From contig NZ_NSFV01000002.1 of the NCBI RefSeq assembly GCF_002295115.1, forward strand, positions 434,001-498,000: DNA of 64,000 nt, in the 5' to 3' direction. The translations under genes and the position numbers were made by a program. Position 1 is the first letter of the stretch; every line of letters begins with the position of its first letter. The stretch is from Mesorhizobium sp. WSM4311 (GTDB taxonomy: Bacteria; Pseudomonadota; Alphaproteobacteria; Rhizobiales; Rhizobiaceae). The notes beneath the pieces are model-generated. The model was not told the DNA's origin, did not search any database, and saw nothing but the letters and a program-made list of their open reading frames with translations. Positions 17,078 to 26,425 of the stretch are shown piece after piece.

Positions 17078-18022
17078 ATGGCCCTAGTCGACCAAACCAG
17101 CATTGACGAAGCGGGCTTCCGCATGTCGGAAGCGACGGCGGGCGATTTCTTCGCCCTGCTGAAGCCGCGCGTCATGTCGCTGGTGGTGTTCACCGCCTTT
17201 GTCGGGCTGGTCGCCGCCCCGGTGACCATCAACCCGCTGCTGGCGGTGATCGCCATCCTGTCCATCGCCATTGGGGCCGGCGCCTCGGGCGCGCTCAACA
17301 TGTGGTACGACGCCGACATCGACGCGGTGATGACCAGGACCGCAAGCCGTCCAGTGCCGTCCGGCCGCATCCAGCCGCACGAGGCGCTCAGCTTCGGCCT
17401 GGTGCTGTCGGTGCTGTCGGTGATGACGCTCGGCGTGCTGGTCAACTGGCTGTCGGCGACGCTGCTGGCCTTCACCATCTTCTTCTATGCCGTCGTCTAC
17501 ACGATGTGGCTGAAGCGCTGGACCCCGCAGAACATCGTCATAGGCGGCGCGGCCGGCGCCATTCCGCCGGTCATCGGCTGGGCGGCGGTGACCGGATCGG
17601 TCAGCCTGGAGAGCATCGTCCTGTTCCTGATCATCTTCCTTTGGACGCCGCCGCATTTCTGGGCGCTCGCGCTGTTCAAGTCCGGGGATTATGAGCGTGC
17701 CGGCGTCCCGATGATGCCCAATGTCGCCGGCCACGCTTCGACCCGCCGTCAGATCTTCGCCTATGCGCTGGTGCTGGCCCCGGTCGGCGTGGCGCCGTGG
17801 CTGCTCGGCTATACGACGCCTTTCTATGGCATAGCCGCCATCCTGCTTGGTATTGGCTTCGTCTGGTACGCCTGGAAAGTGCTCGGCATGACCGATGGCG
17901 ACCGCATCATGAAGCCGGCCAAGGCGCTGTTTGCCTATTCGCTCCTTTATCTCTTCGCCATCTTCGCTGCCTATCTGGCCGACAGCGTTGTCGAACGCGC
18001 GCTTGCCATGGGTGGGGCATGA
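17078..18022 (+). CDS. ctaB: Protoheme IX farnesyltransferase (heme O synthase)
   Basis: A 314-residue UbiA-family prenyltransferase with about nine membrane helices. It has the substrate motif [19 protein letters not shown] (NxxxDxxxD plus the conserved TxxRP) and a second region, [14 protein letters not shown]. It transfers a farnesyl group to heme b to give heme O, needed for the heme a of the oxidase. The ATG at 17078 is used here; a second in-frame ATG 15 codons on ([16 protein letters not shown]) is possible. Its stop overlaps the next small gene (ATGA). Confidence 0.95.
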   Translation: MALVDQTSIDEAGFRMSEATAGDFFALLKPRVMSLVVFTAFVGLVAAPVTINPLLAVIAILSIAIGAGASGALNMWYDADIDAVMTRTASRPVPSGRIQPHEALSFGLVLSVLSVMTLGVLVNWLSATLLAFTIFFYAVVYTMWLKRWTPQNIVIGGAAGAIPPVIGWAAVTGSVSLESIVLFLIIFLWTPPHFWALALFKSGDYERAGVPMMPNVAGHASTRRQIFAYALVLAPVGVAPWLLGYTTPFYGIAAILLGIGFVWYAWKVLGMTDGDRIMKPAKALFAYSLLYLFAIFAAYLADSVVERALAMGGA

Positions 18023-18183
18023 TCATGGTCGAGGAAAAGCTCGAGACGGTCACCTTGACCGAGCGTCAGAGGAAGGCCCAGCGCAGCCGGTCCATCGCCA
18101 TAGGCGTGGCGCTGGCGGTGCTGGTCGTCATTTTCTACATCGCCACGATCGTCAAGTTCGGCCACAATCTGGGCACGATGTGA
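18019..18183 (+). CDS. coxF: CoxF-like small membrane protein of the oxidase operon
   Basis: A 54-residue protein with a basic N-terminus ([14 protein letters not shown]) and a single transmembrane helix ([20 protein letters not shown]) ending KFGHNLGTM. This is the short CoxF-type protein found between ctaB and ctaG in rhizobial cox operons. Its start overlaps the ctaB stop by four bases, and its stop overlaps the ctaG start by one base (TGATG), so all three are translationally coupled. Its exact role in oxidase assembly is not established. Confidence 0.85.
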   Translation: MIMVEEKLETVTLTERQRKAQRSRSIAIGVALAVLVVIFYIATIVKFGHNLGTM

Positions 18184-18815
18184 TGAGCGTCGAGACGTCC
18201 AAAAAGCCGGCCGGCAAGAACAGCAACCGCATCGTCGCGGCTGTCTGCCTTGCCTTCTTCACCGGCATGATCGGCATGGCCTATGCCGCCGTGCCGCTCT
18301 ACAAGATGTTCTGCCAGGCGACCGGCTATGGCGGCACGACGCAACGTGTCGAGAAGCAATATGCCGGCCGTGTGCTCGATCGTGAGATCACCGTGCGCTT
18401 CGATGCCAACATTGCCGGCGTGCCGTGGGAATTCCAGCCGGTCCAGCGCTCGATGACGATGAAGATCGGCGAGACCGTGCAGGCGCATTATCAGGCGACC
18501 AACAAGTTCGATCGCGCCGTAACCGGCCGCGCCACCTTCAACGTGCAGCCGGAACTGGCGGGCCCGTATTTCAACAAGGTCGAGTGTTTCTGCTTCACCG
18601 ATACGTCGCTGAAGCCGGGCGAGACGCTGGACATGCCGGTCCTGTTCTACGTGGACCCCGATATCGTGAATGTGCCGGAACTGAAGGACGTGAAGACGAT
18701 CACGCTGTCCTATACGATGTTCCCGGTCGAGAAGAACAAGCCGGTTGCCTCTTCGGAGCCGGTCCAAGGCACTAGCAAGACAATTTCAGATACCGAAGCA
18801 AATCTCGGGGGTTGA
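18183..18815 (+). CDS. ctaG: Cytochrome c oxidase assembly protein CtaG/Cox11
   Basis: A 210-residue protein with one N-terminal transmembrane anchor (about 17-38) and a periplasmic copper-binding domain. [13 protein letters not shown] contains the conserved membrane-proximal Cys, and KVECFCFTD carries the CFCF copper pair. It delivers copper to the CuB site of subunit I. Its start overlaps the upstream stop, and coxC begins one base after its own stop. Confidence 0.95.
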   Translation: MSVETSKKPAGKNSNRIVAAVCLAFFTGMIGMAYAAVPLYKMFCQATGYGGTTQRVEKQYAGRVLDREITVRFDANIAGVPWEFQPVQRSMTMKIGETVQAHYQATNKFDRAVTGRATFNVQPELAGPYFNKVECFCFTDTSLKPGETLDMPVLFYVDPDIVNVPELKDVKTITLSYTMFPVEKNKPVASSEPVQGTSKTISDTEANLGG

Positions 18816-18816
18816 T

Positions 18817-19698
18817 ATGGCAGACGCGCACGCAAAACCACAGCATGACTATCATCTCGTCAACCCGAGCCCATGGCCTTTCCTGGGCTCGATCGGGGCG
18901 CTCGTCATGGCCTTCGGCGGTGTCTGCCTCATGGAGTATTTGAAGGGCGGCTCCTTCCCGATCTTCGGCCACAACATCGCCAATCCGTGGCTGTTCTTCA
19001 TCGGCCTGGTGATCGTGCTCTACACCATGTTCGCCTGGTGGTCGGACACGATCAAGGAAGCGCATGAGGGTCATCACACGCGCGTCGTGTCGCTGCATCT
19101 GCGCTACGGCATGATCATGTTCATCGCCTCGGAGGTGATGTTCTTCGTTGCCTGGTTCTGGGCCTATTTCGATGCCAGCCTTTTTGCAGGCGAGGTGCAG
19201 AACTATGCGCGCCACACATTTACCGGTGGTGTCTGGCCGCCGAAGGGCATGGAGGTTCTCGATCCCTTCCACCTGCCGCTCTACAACACCATCATCCTGC
19301 TCCTGTCGGGCACCACGGTCACCTGGGCGCACCATTCGCTGATCCATGGCGATCGCAAGGGCCTTGTCAACGGCCTGGTGCTGACCGTCGGCCTCGGCAT
19401 GCTGTTCACCATGGTGCAGGCCTATGAGTACATACACGCTCCGTTCGGCTTCAAGGATTCCATCTACGGCGCTACCTTCTTCATGGCGACCGGCTTCCAC
19501 GGCTTCCATGTCATCATCGGCACCATCTTCCTGCTGGTTTGCCTGATCCGCGCGATGAAGGGCGATTTCACCCCCAAGCAGCATTTCGGCTTCGAGGCGG
19601 CTGCCTGGTACTGGCACTTCGTCGACGTGGTCTGGCTGTTCCTGTTCTCGGCGATCTATGTCTGGGGATCGGCTGGTGCGGTGATCGAAGGCCACTGA
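18817..19698 (+). CDS. coxC: Cytochrome c oxidase subunit III
   Basis: A 293-residue, seven-helix protein starting [20 protein letters not shown]. Subunit III hallmarks are [41 protein letters not shown]-like [29 protein letters not shown] and [14 protein letters not shown]. It stabilises the catalytic core and proton uptake. ATG 18817 lies one base after the ctaG stop, after a GGGG-rich site. A hairpin followed by a T-rich run lies about 30 bases downstream. Confidence 0.96.
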   Translation: MADAHAKPQHDYHLVNPSPWPFLGSIGALVMAFGGVCLMEYLKGGSFPIFGHNIANPWLFFIGLVIVLYTMFAWWSDTIKEAHEGHHTRVVSLHLRYGMIMFIASEVMFFVAWFWAYFDASLFAGEVQNYARHTFTGGVWPPKGMEVLDPFHLPLYNTIILLLSGTTVTWAHHSLIHGDRKGLVNGLVLTVGLGMLFTMVQAYEYIHAPFGFKDSIYGATFFMATGFHGFHVIIGTIFLLVCLIRAMKGDFTPKQHFGFEAAAWYWHFVDVVWLFLFSAIYVWGSAGAVIEGH

Positions 19699-19728
19699 TC
19701 CGGCCTTTGCGATTTGGATTTCAGGGAG

Positions 19729-19762
19729 GGCGGCCGCGGCGACGTGGCCGCCTTCTTCTTTT
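19729..19762 (+). terminator. Rho-independent terminator candidate after coxC
   Basis: GGCGGCC (19729-19735) pairs with GGCCGCC (19746-19752) across a 10-base loop and is followed directly by TTCTTCTTTT. It lies 30 bases after the coxC stop and would end the cox operon. Confidence 0.6.
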
Positions 19763-19794
19763 CGGCGCAATGATTGCCGAATGGTGTCGGCTGA

Positions 19795-19914
19795 TGGGGC
19801 TGGCTGCTTCAATTGGTCGACTGGACTGATGGCTGCATTGCCGTTACGGACTCCGACATGGACGAAATCTGGGCATTGGCGGCCGATGGGACACCGATAG
19901 AGATCGAGCGGTAG
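19795..19914 (+). pseudogene. C-terminal remnant of an L,D-transpeptidase (YkuD/YafK-type)
   Basis: In one frame the stretch 19819-19911 reads DWTDGCIAVTDSDMDEIWAL then AADGTPIEIER and stop. This is the catalytic-Cys and C-terminal signature of YafK-type L,D-transpeptidases (WTDGCIAVTN..MDEI...GTPIEI). No start codon or upstream catalytic domain exists in this frame: a stop lies at 19792-19794. A different frame reads ASIGRLD just before it, compatible with an old frameshift. It is therefore the decayed tail of a peptidoglycan cross-linking enzyme gene, left between the cox operon and DUF983. Confidence 0.72.
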
Positions 19915-19916
19915 CG

Positions 19917-20303
19917 ATGAGTGAAGACAAGGCGATCTGGCCTCCGATCGAACCGATTTCGGCCGGCCTGCACGGCCGCTGCCCGCGCTGCGGCGAAGGG
20001 CGGCTGTTTTCCGGTTTCCTCACCGTCGGCAAGCGCTGCGTCAATTGCGGCCTCGATTATTCCTTCGCCGATGCGGGCGATGGACCGGCGGTCTTCGTCA
20101 TCCTGATCATCGGCTTCATCATCGTCGGCCTGGCGCTCTGGGTCGAGGTGACGCTGAGCCCGCCGCTTTGGCTGCATCTGCTGGTCTGGATCCCGCTGGC
20201 CCTGGTGCTGTGCCTGACGGCGCTGCGGCTGATCAAGGGTGTGCTGCTGACCCTGCAATACCGCAACAAGGCGGCCGAAGGCCGGCTGGACCGCGGCGAA
20301 TGA
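19917..20303 (+). CDS. DUF983 family membrane protein
   Basis: A 128-residue protein with an N-terminal zinc-ribbon-like pair CPRCGEGRLF and CVNCGLDYS, followed by two transmembrane helices (about 60-80 and 84-104). DUF983 proteins are regularly encoded beside cytochrome oxidase and SURF1 genes in alphaproteobacteria, suggesting an assembly role that is not proven. Its stop overlaps the SURF1 start by ATGA. Confidence 0.88.
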   Translation: MSEDKAIWPPIEPISAGLHGRCPRCGEGRLFSGFLTVGKRCVNCGLDYSFADAGDGPAVFVILIIGFIIVGLALWVEVTLSPPLWLHLLVWIPLALVLCLTALRLIKGVLLTLQYRNKAAEGRLDRGE

Positions 20304-21055
20304 GCGAAGCAACCATCAAAGGTGGCGGCCGTTCGCGGTCACGATCGGCATTGCTGCTCGGCCTTGGTCTGGTGCTGCTTTTGATCCTGCTGGCGCTCGG
20401 CACCTGGCAAGTCCAGCGCCTGCACTGGAAGGAAGGTCTCCTGCAGACCATCGACCAGCGCACGCATTCGGCGCCGCTGCCGCTGGCCGAAGTCGAGAAG
20501 GAATTCGCCTCGACCGGCGACGTCGACTACACGCCGGTCACGGTCTCCGGCACGTTCCTGCATTCGGGCGAACGACATTTCTACGCGACCTGGGAAGGTG
20601 ACGCCGGCTTCAACGTCTACACGCCGCTTGCCCTCGACGATGGCCGCTTCGTGCTGATCAATCGTGGTTTCATACCCTATGATCTGAAAGACCCGGCCAA
20701 GCGCGCCAAGGGGCAGATCCCAGGCAAGGTGGCCATCACCGGGCTTGCCCGCAATCCGCTGCCCGCAAAGCCGTCGATGATGCTTCCCGACAATGACGTG
20801 GCGAAGAACATCTTCTACTGGAAGGACCGCGACGCCATGGCGGCGAGCGCCGGCCTGCCGGCCGGGTTCACGCTGGTGCCGATCTTCATCGATGCCGACA
20901 AGACGCCGAATCCCGGCGGTCTGCCGATCGGCGGCGTCACCATCATCGACCTGCCGAACAGTCATCTGCAATATGCTGTCACCTGGTATGGGCTTGCCGC
21001 GGCACTTGCCGCAGTGCTCATCCTGCGGCTTCGCCTTCCCGCGAAAGAAGAATGA
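20300..21055 (+). CDS. SURF1 family cytochrome oxidase biogenesis protein
   Basis: A 251-residue protein with two transmembrane helices flanking a periplasmic domain. The N-terminal helix LLLGLGLVLLLILLALGTWQ is followed by QRLHWKEGL, then GERHFYATWEGDAGFNVYTPL, FVLINRGFIPYD and a C-terminal LQYAVTWYGLAAALAAVL. SURF1 proteins bind heme a and help insert it into subunit I. The start overlaps the DUF983 stop; the frame is open much further upstream, but only through DUF983. Confidence 0.93.
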   Translation: MSEATIKGGGRSRSRSALLLGLGLVLLLILLALGTWQVQRLHWKEGLLQTIDQRTHSAPLPLAEVEKEFASTGDVDYTPVTVSGTFLHSGERHFYATWEGDAGFNVYTPLALDDGRFVLINRGFIPYDLKDPAKRAKGQIPGKVAITGLARNPLPAKPSMMLPDNDVAKNIFYWKDRDAMAASAGLPAGFTLVPIFIDADKTPNPGGLPIGGVTIIDLPNSHLQYAVTWYGLAAALAAVLILRLRLPAKEE

Positions 21056-21066
21056 CCACGCGCGAT

Positions 21067-21100
21067 GCCCCCTTTCTACCGACGCCCCCTTTCTACCGAC
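21067..21100 (+). repeat. 17-bp perfect tandem duplication upstream of ispH
   Basis: GCCCCCTTTCTACCGAC occurs twice in a row (21067-21083 and 21084-21100). A TTGACA hexamer (21105-21110) lies just after it and could be the -35 element of the ispH promoter; a matching -10 is not clear. Confidence 0.85.
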
Positions 21101-21160
21101 GCCCTTGACAGGGCAGGGCTAGGCACCTCATTTCGGCGCTGACGAACCGGCCAGGATTTA

Positions 21161-22171
21161 ATGCATAAGACAACCAACAAGCCTCCGCTGACGATCCGGC
21201 TCTGCCAGCCGCGCGGTTTCTGCGCCGGCGTTGACCGTGCCATCCAGATCGTTGTGCTGGCGCTGAAGAAATACGGCGCACCGGTCTATGTCCGCCACGA
21301 GATCGTGCACAACCGTTACGTTGTCGAAGGGCTGCAGAGCCTTGGCGCCGTCTTCATCGAAGAACTCTCCGAGATCCCGGCCGAACACCGGCAGTCGCCG
21401 GTCGTCTTCTCGGCGCATGGCGTGCCGAAATCGGTGCCGGCGGACGCGCAGGCGCGCAATCTGTTCTATCTCGACGCTACCTGCCCGCTGGTCTCCAAGG
21501 TCCACAAACAGGCGATGCGCCATCAGCGGCTTGGCCGCCATGTGCTGTTGATCGGTCACGCCGGGCACCCCGAGGTGATCGGCACGATGGGGCAATTGCC
21601 GGAGGGCGCTGTCACGCTGGTCGAGACCGAGGCCGATGCCGCCAGGCTCGTGCCCGCCGATCCGAAGGCGCTTGGCTTCGTCACCCAGACCACGCTGTCG
21701 GTCGAGGACACCGCCGGCATCATCCGTGCGTTGCGGGAGCGCTTTCCCGATCTGCAGGCGCCGGCGGCGGAATCGATCTGCTACGCCACCACCAACCGCC
21801 AGGAGGCGGTCAAGGACACCGCCCCGGGCGCTGATCTCTATCTGATCGTCGGCGCTCCCAATTCCTCCAATTCGCGGCGCCTTGTCGAAGTGGCCGAGCG
21901 TGCCGGCGCCACAATGTCGCTTCTCGTGCAGCGCGCCGCCGAAATTCCGTGGAATGACATCGGCACCATTTCAACGCTTGGCCTGTCGGCCGGGGCATCG
22001 GCGCCGGAGATCATCGTCGACGAGATCGTCGACGCGTTCCGCCAGCGTTTCGATGTCACCATCGACCTGGCCATCACGGCCACCGAAACAGAGGATTTTC
22101 CGGTCATGCGGGTATTGCGCGATGTCGAACTGACGCCGGCCGACATGGCCTTCGTCAATGGGGCCGCGTAA
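21161..22171 (+). CDS. ispH: 4-hydroxy-3-methylbut-2-enyl diphosphate reductase
   Basis: A 336-residue iron-sulfur enzyme making IPP and DMAPP from HMBPP, the last step of the methylerythritol phosphate pathway that begins with dxs at 2.5 kb. The three cluster cysteines are in [25 protein letters not shown] and [12 protein letters not shown]. The substrate motifs [14 protein letters not shown] and [15 protein letters not shown] are present. An AGGA site precedes the ATG. thrB follows six bases later, so the two are co-transcribed. Confidence 0.96.
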   Translation: MHKTTNKPPLTIRLCQPRGFCAGVDRAIQIVVLALKKYGAPVYVRHEIVHNRYVVEGLQSLGAVFIEELSEIPAEHRQSPVVFSAHGVPKSVPADAQARNLFYLDATCPLVSKVHKQAMRHQRLGRHVLLIGHAGHPEVIGTMGQLPEGAVTLVETEADAARLVPADPKALGFVTQTTLSVEDTAGIIRALRERFPDLQAPAAESICYATTNRQEAVKDTAPGADLYLIVGAPNSSNSRRLVEVAERAGATMSLLVQRAAEIPWNDIGTISTLGLSAGASAPEIIVDEIVDAFRQRFDVTIDLAITATETEDFPVMRVLRDVELTPADMAFVNGAA

Positions 22172-22176
22172 GGCAG

Positions 22177-23139
22177 ATGGCGGTCTATACCGACGTTGCG
22201 GAGGGCGAACTCGGCGCTTTCCTGAAGCACTATCCGGTCGGCGATCTGCTGTCCTACAAGGGCATCGCCGAAGGCACTGAAAACTCCAACTTCCTGCTGC
22301 ACACCTCCAGCGGCTCCTACATACTGACGCTCTATGAGAAGCGGGTCGAGAAGGCGGATCTGCCGTTTTTCCTCGGGCTGATGGGCCATCTCGCCCACAA
22401 GGGCGTGTCTTGCCCGCTGCCGGTGACCGCGCATGACGGCAGCGTCATTGGCACGCTGGCCGGCCGGCCGGCGGTCATCATCACCTTTCTCGAAGGGCTT
22501 TCGCTGCGGCGGCCGACGGCGACGCACTGCGCCGAGGTCGGCAAGGCGCTGGCCGCCTTGCACCTGGCCGGCGCCGATTTTCCGATGACCCGCCCGAATG
22601 CGCTCGCCATCGACGGTTGGCGCAAGCTGTGGAACGCGGCCCGCGACCGGGCCGACGAGGTCGAGCCAGGCCTGGCGGCCGAGGTCGACGCCGACTTCGC
22701 CGATTTCGAGCGCAACTGGCCCAAAGGCCTTCCGGCAGGCATCATCCATGCCGATCTTTTTCCGGACAACGTCTTCTTCCTGGGCGAAAAACTGTCCGGC
22801 CTGATCGACTTCTATTTCGCCTGTGACGACCTCTACGCCTACGACGTTGCCACCTGCCTCAACGCCTGGTGTTTCGAGAAGGATTTCTCCTTCAATCTCA
22901 CCAAGGGCAAGGCACTGCTCGCCGGCTATCAGAGCGTGCGACCGCTGAGCGAAGAGGAAAAGGCGGCACTGCCCATGCTGGCTCGCGGTTCGGCGCTGCG
23001 TTTCATGCTGACCCGGCTCTACGACTGGCTGACCGTTCCCGATGGCGGCCTGGTCATGAAACGCGACCCGACCGAATATATCAGGCGGATGCGGTTCCAT
23101 CGGGCGATCAAATCTGCTTCGGAATATGGATTGGCCTGA
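22177..23139 (+). CDS. thrB: Homoserine kinase (APH-fold, ThrB type II)
   Basis: A 320-residue protein of the aminoglycoside-phosphotransferase-like homoserine kinase family used by alphaproteobacteria in place of the GHMP type. The ATP-site start is [14 protein letters not shown]. The catalytic loop is [14 protein letters not shown], and metal-binding Asp is in [17 protein letters not shown]. It phosphorylates homoserine in threonine synthesis; thrC is at 33.8 kb. AAGGCAG precedes the ATG. Its end overlaps possible early starts of rnhA. Confidence 0.94.
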   Translation: MAVYTDVAEGELGAFLKHYPVGDLLSYKGIAEGTENSNFLLHTSSGSYILTLYEKRVEKADLPFFLGLMGHLAHKGVSCPLPVTAHDGSVIGTLAGRPAVIITFLEGLSLRRPTATHCAEVGKALAALHLAGADFPMTRPNALAIDGWRKLWNAARDRADEVEPGLAAEVDADFADFERNWPKGLPAGIIHADLFPDNVFFLGEKLSGLIDFYFACDDLYAYDVATCLNAWCFEKDFSFNLTKGKALLAGYQSVRPLSEEEKAALPMLARGSALRFMLTRLYDWLTVPDGGLVMKRDPTEYIRRMRFHRAIKSASEYGLA

Positions 23140-23149
23140 TATGGGTGTC

Positions 23150-23683
23150 ATGAGCAAACAGGTTGAAATCTTCACCGACGGCGCCTGTTCGGGCAATCCC
23201 GGCCCTGGTGGCTGGGGTGCCATCCTGCGCTTCAACGGCACCACCAAGGAGCTTTCCGGTGGCGAGGCCGAAACGACTAACAACCGCATGGAGTTGTTGG
23301 CGGCCATATCGGCGCTGAATGCGCTGAAGGAACCCTGCACGGTCGAGCTTCACACCGACAGCAAATATGTCATGGACGGCATTTCCAAATGGATCCATGG
23401 CTGGAAGAAGAACGGCTGGAAGACCGCCGACAAGAAGCCGGTCAAGAACGGTGAGCTGTGGCAGGCGCTGGATGAAGCCAACCGACGCCACAAGGTCACC
23501 TGGAACTGGGTGAAGGGCCATGCCGGCCACACCGAGAACGAGCGCGCCGACGAGCTCGCGCGGGAAGGCATGGCGCCGTTCAAGAAGGGCTCCTTCAAGC
23601 CGGCAGTATCAGCGCCGAAGCCGGATGCCCAGCCGAAGCAGCCGATGGCCGCGAGGGCGCGTCGGTCGACCCAGAGCTATTGA
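23150..23683 (+). CDS. rnhA: Ribonuclease HI
   Basis: A 177-residue RNase H fold. The DEDD catalytic set is in [16 protein letters not shown] (D10), [21 protein letters not shown] and [11 protein letters not shown]. It removes RNA from RNA-DNA hybrids. A basic, Pro/Ala-rich C-terminal tail of about 30 residues extends beyond the minimal enzyme. I start at [11 protein letters not shown], which matches the family N-terminus; in-frame ATGs at 23126 and 23141 would overlap the thrB end. Confidence 0.94.
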   Translation: MSKQVEIFTDGACSGNPGPGGWGAILRFNGTTKELSGGEAETTNNRMELLAAISALNALKEPCTVELHTDSKYVMDGISKWIHGWKKNGWKTADKKPVKNGELWQALDEANRRHKVTWNWVKGHAGHTENERADELAREGMAPFKKGSFKPAVSAPKPDAQPKQPMAARARRSTQSY

Positions 23684-23723
23684 GTTCCGGCAGCCGGTCC
23701 ACTTTCAGGCAGGAACCTCGATC

Positions 23724-24308
23724 GTGCCGATCCTCTACTATGTCACGCATCCCCAGGTTCAGATTGATGCCGCCATTCCCGTGCCGGAATGGGGGCTGTC
23801 CGACGTCGGGCGGGCGAGAGCCGTTGCCATGCTCGATCAGCCATGGGTCGGTGCAGTCCGGCGCATCGTGTCGTCGGGCGAACGCAAGGCAATAGAAACG
23901 GCCGAAATCCTGGCAAGCCATCGCCGCCTTGCGGTCGAGGTCAGGGAGCGGACGCATGAGAATGACCGGTCCGCGACCGGCTTCCTGCCGCCGCCGGAGT
24001 TCGAAGCGGTCGCCGACCAGTTCTTCGCCCACCCGCGCGAAAGCATTCGCGGGTGGGAGCGGGCCATCGATGCTCAGAACCGTATCGTGAGCGAGGTCGC
24101 GGTCGTGCTCGACGGCAATGACGCCGATGACATTGCGTTTGTGGGCCATGGAGGCGTTGGAACGCTCCTGCTGCTGTCTCTTAGCGGGCGGGAGATCAGC
24201 CGCGAGGCGGACCAACCGGCCGGCGGCGGCAACTATTTTGCCTACGATATCGGCGCCCGCCGCGTCATCCATGGATGGCGGCCGATCGACAGGCTGGAAC
24301 AGCCCTAG
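23724..24308 (+). CDS. Histidine phosphatase-family protein with THP in place of RHG
   Basis: A 194-residue protein starting at a GTG preceded by AGGAA. It has the phosphoglycerate-mutase-like layout: a first motif at the N-terminus, WGLSDVGRARA, IVSSGERKAIETAEILA (conserved Arg region), and FVGHGGVGTLL with the second His. The usual first motif RHG is T8-H9-P10 (YYVTHPQV), so the phosphohistidine His is kept but the adjacent Arg is replaced. This looks like a distinct subfamily rather than damage, as the rest is well preserved. Substrate unknown. Confidence 0.82.
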   Translation: MPILYYVTHPQVQIDAAIPVPEWGLSDVGRARAVAMLDQPWVGAVRRIVSSGERKAIETAEILASHRRLAVEVRERTHENDRSATGFLPPPEFEAVADQFFAHPRESIRGWERAIDAQNRIVSEVAVVLDGNDADDIAFVGHGGVGTLLLLSLSGREISREADQPAGGGNYFAYDIGARRVIHGWRPIDRLEQP

Positions 24309-24312
24309 ACTC

Positions 24313-24789
24313 TCAGCGTATCAGCAGCGCCGTTCCCCAAAGTCCGAGCGCGAAGACCGTGTGCGCCACCAGGTTCAGCGCCCGGATCCGCATCGGATTG
24401 GGCCGCCTCGAGGCTGCCCATCCGGCACCCATGCCGGGCGCCAGCAGGAACCAGCCGGCGCCGACGGTGACGATCCCAAGGATAAAGGCCGGCAGGAAGG
24501 TCGGCGCGGCAAGCCAGTCCGTTCCAGCCAGCACTACCAGGATGATGGCGTAGACGATGCCGACGAAATAGTGAAACGCCCAGCCCAGCGCCACTTCGTG
24601 CGCGTAGGCTGCCGCGTCGCCGATATCATCGTGAAAGACCTTGTCGGTGAGATGCCAGACCCAGCGACCGACCGGTCCCCAGTTCGGCCGTGGCTGGCCA
24701 AACGCCTTGTGGAGCAGGATGGCCCAGAGATCCATCAGCACCGTGGCGCCGATGCCGATCACGACGGCGCGCCAGAAGACGTCAAACAT
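24313..24789 (-). CDS. DUF2938 family membrane protein
   Basis: A 158-residue protein with four likely transmembrane helices. The DUF2938 hallmarks are IGIGATVLMDLWA, PNWGPVGRWVWHL, GWAFHYFVGIVYA and LAPGMGAGWAASR.PNP. It is an inner-membrane protein of unknown function. It converges on the histidine-phosphatase-like gene with a gap of only four bases. Confidence 0.86.
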   Translation of the reverse strand: MFDVFWRAVVIGIGATVLMDLWAILLHKAFGQPRPNWGPVGRWVWHLTDKVFHDDIGDAAAYAHEVALGWAFHYFVGIVYAIILVVLAGTDWLAAPTFLPAFILGIVTVGAGWFLLAPGMGAGWAASRRPNPMRIRALNLVAHTVFALGLWGTALLIR

Positions 24790-24882
24790 CCTTGGGATCC
24801 CCCCGAAAGCCGGCAGTTCTGGGGTGCAAGCGGTCCTCGGGCGAGGTCAGCCTTGCGGCCCGCCCGACGCGACCGTTGAAGC

Positions 24883-25365
24883 CTAGAGCTGTCCGAGAAT
24901 ATGAGCCGCGCCCGACTCGTCGACGCCGGGCTTGGTCTCGACATTGATCGCGGTGACCTTGTCGTCGTCGACGATCATCGAAAACCGCTTCGAGCGCAGG
25001 CCCATGCCGGCGGCGGAAAGGTCGTTGTCGAGGCCGACCGCCTTGGCGAAATCGCCGCTGCCGTCGGCGAGGAACAGGATCTTGCCCTCACCGCCGGTGA
25101 AGCGCGCCCAGGCGCCCATGACATGGACGTCGTTGACTGACACGACGGCGATGGTGTCGACGCCGCGGGCCAGGATGGCGTCATGGTTTTCGAGATAGCC
25201 GGGCAGATGGTTGTTGCTGCAGGTCGGCGTGAAGGCGCCGGGAACACCGAACAGGACCACTTTCTTGCCCGGAAAAATCTCGGCTGAGGTGATCGTCTTG
25301 GCGCCGTCGTCGGTCATCGTCTTGAACGTTACCTCGGGCAGCTTGTCGCCGACGGAAATGGTCAT
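24883..25365 (-). CDS. Peroxiredoxin (Prx5/AhpE-like, redoxin family)
   Basis: A 160-residue thioredoxin-fold peroxidase. The peroxidatic Cys lies in PGAFTPTCSNNHLPG, and VDTIAVVSVNDVHVMGAWAR is typical of the Prx5 type that reduces H2O2 and alkyl hydroperoxides with glutaredoxin or thioredoxin. I chose MTISVGDKLPEV as the start, with GAGGAA directly upstream; the open frame continues 29 codons further without family similarity. Cytoplasmic, no signal peptide. Confidence 0.93.
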   Translation of the reverse strand: MTISVGDKLPEVTFKTMTDDGAKTITSAEIFPGKKVVLFGVPGAFTPTCSNNHLPGYLENHDAILARGVDTIAVVSVNDVHVMGAWARFTGGEGKILFLADGSGDFAKAVGLDNDLSAAGMGLRSKRFSMIVDDDKVTAINVETKPGVDESGAAHILGQL

Positions 25366-25448
25366 GAGTTCCTCGCTTGGGGAATGGGAAGGATGCATGC
25401 TTGCGTAGCGAACTCGGCGGCGTCCTGCAACCGTTCGGGCAAGCTGGA

Positions 25449-26255
25449 TCAAGGGAAAGGCAGCAGCCCTTCGACGGCACCGGCCGAGCTCGTCAGCGTG
25501 TAGTGAAGTCCGCCATCCGTTGGCGTTGCCGAGGGGCGGTCGAGGATCGGCACGGTGAAGATCAGCTTGCCGTCCTTTTCGCTGCGGGAAGGAGCGCCGA
25601 ACATGTAATCCCGCTCGCCGGCGACGAAGAAATCCGCCGCGTCGGGGTCACCGGGAAAACTCGCCTCGACAACCAGCGTCTCATGATCGCCCGGCAGGAC
25701 ATTGATGCCGAAATCCGATCTCGCGGGCGCCGGCAACGCCGCGAAACTGGCCTTCACCAGCGCTGCATCGTCCGCATTGTCGGGGTCGGAACCAGGGTCG
25801 ACCGTCAGCCGGGTCTGCACCGGTATGCAGATCGTTTCGCAAATGCCGAGGAAGACGTCGGCGTCGATGACGGCCGAATCCTTCGCTGCCGACAATTTGA
25901 ACACCACCGGCAGCGAAACCGGATAGTTGTAGCCTGCCCATTTGCCATAACCATCGTCGTGGCGTTGCGGTGCCGGAAACGAGAGTGTGGCATCGGCAAT
26001 ATTGGTGCTGGCCGAAACATTGAGCTGCGGCGGCACGCCGGCGTCGCCCGGATCACGCCAATAGGTCTTCCAGCCCGGCTTGAGCGCGATGTCGAGAACG
26101 CCCTGGATGCGGCCGGCCTCGTCGGGTTTGCCTGATGTCACCAGCCGCACCTTGCCGCCTTCGCTGTTGTACCAGGCGGACGAGGAGGCGGTGGCGGGGA
26201 GAACGCTCGCCGACCCGATGGCGGTGCCGAGCAGCAGGATTTTCAAGCTTTGCAT
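25449..26255 (-). CDS. Exported DsbD N-terminal-domain-like protein
   Basis: A 268-residue protein with a signal peptide (LKILLLGTAIGSASVLPATA). The rest resembles the periplasmic N-terminal domain of DsbD/ScsB-type reductases: ALKPGWKTYWRDPGDAGVPP, WAGYNYPVSLPV and a Cys pair in LGICETICIPVQTRL. It lacks the membrane and C-terminal thioredoxin parts of full DsbD, so it is a stand-alone domain that probably exchanges thiols in the periplasm. It lies divergently upstream of the yqgE gene. Confidence 0.8.
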   Translation of the reverse strand: MQSLKILLLGTAIGSASVLPATASSSAWYNSEGGKVRLVTSGKPDEAGRIQGVLDIALKPGWKTYWRDPGDAGVPPQLNVSASTNIADATLSFPAPQRHDDGYGKWAGYNYPVSLPVVFKLSAAKDSAVIDADVFLGICETICIPVQTRLTVDPGSDPDNADDAALVKASFAALPAPARSDFGINVLPGDHETLVVEASFPGDPDAADFFVAGERDYMFGAPSRSEKDGKLIFTVPILDRPSATPTDGGLHYTLTSSAGAVEGLLPFP

Positions 26256-26425
26256 GGCGGTGATTTGATCGTCCGTTCGTGGCGGTGCAATGATTTCGTG
26301 GCCCTGCCGCCATCATATTTGCGTGACCCATGGTGGCAAGCCGTGGCGGCCTGGCACCATGGGCTTTGGTCGAATCCGGCGCGGCGCATCTTTTCGGCGC
26401 CCGGGAAACACGGTACCCTCCTGCC

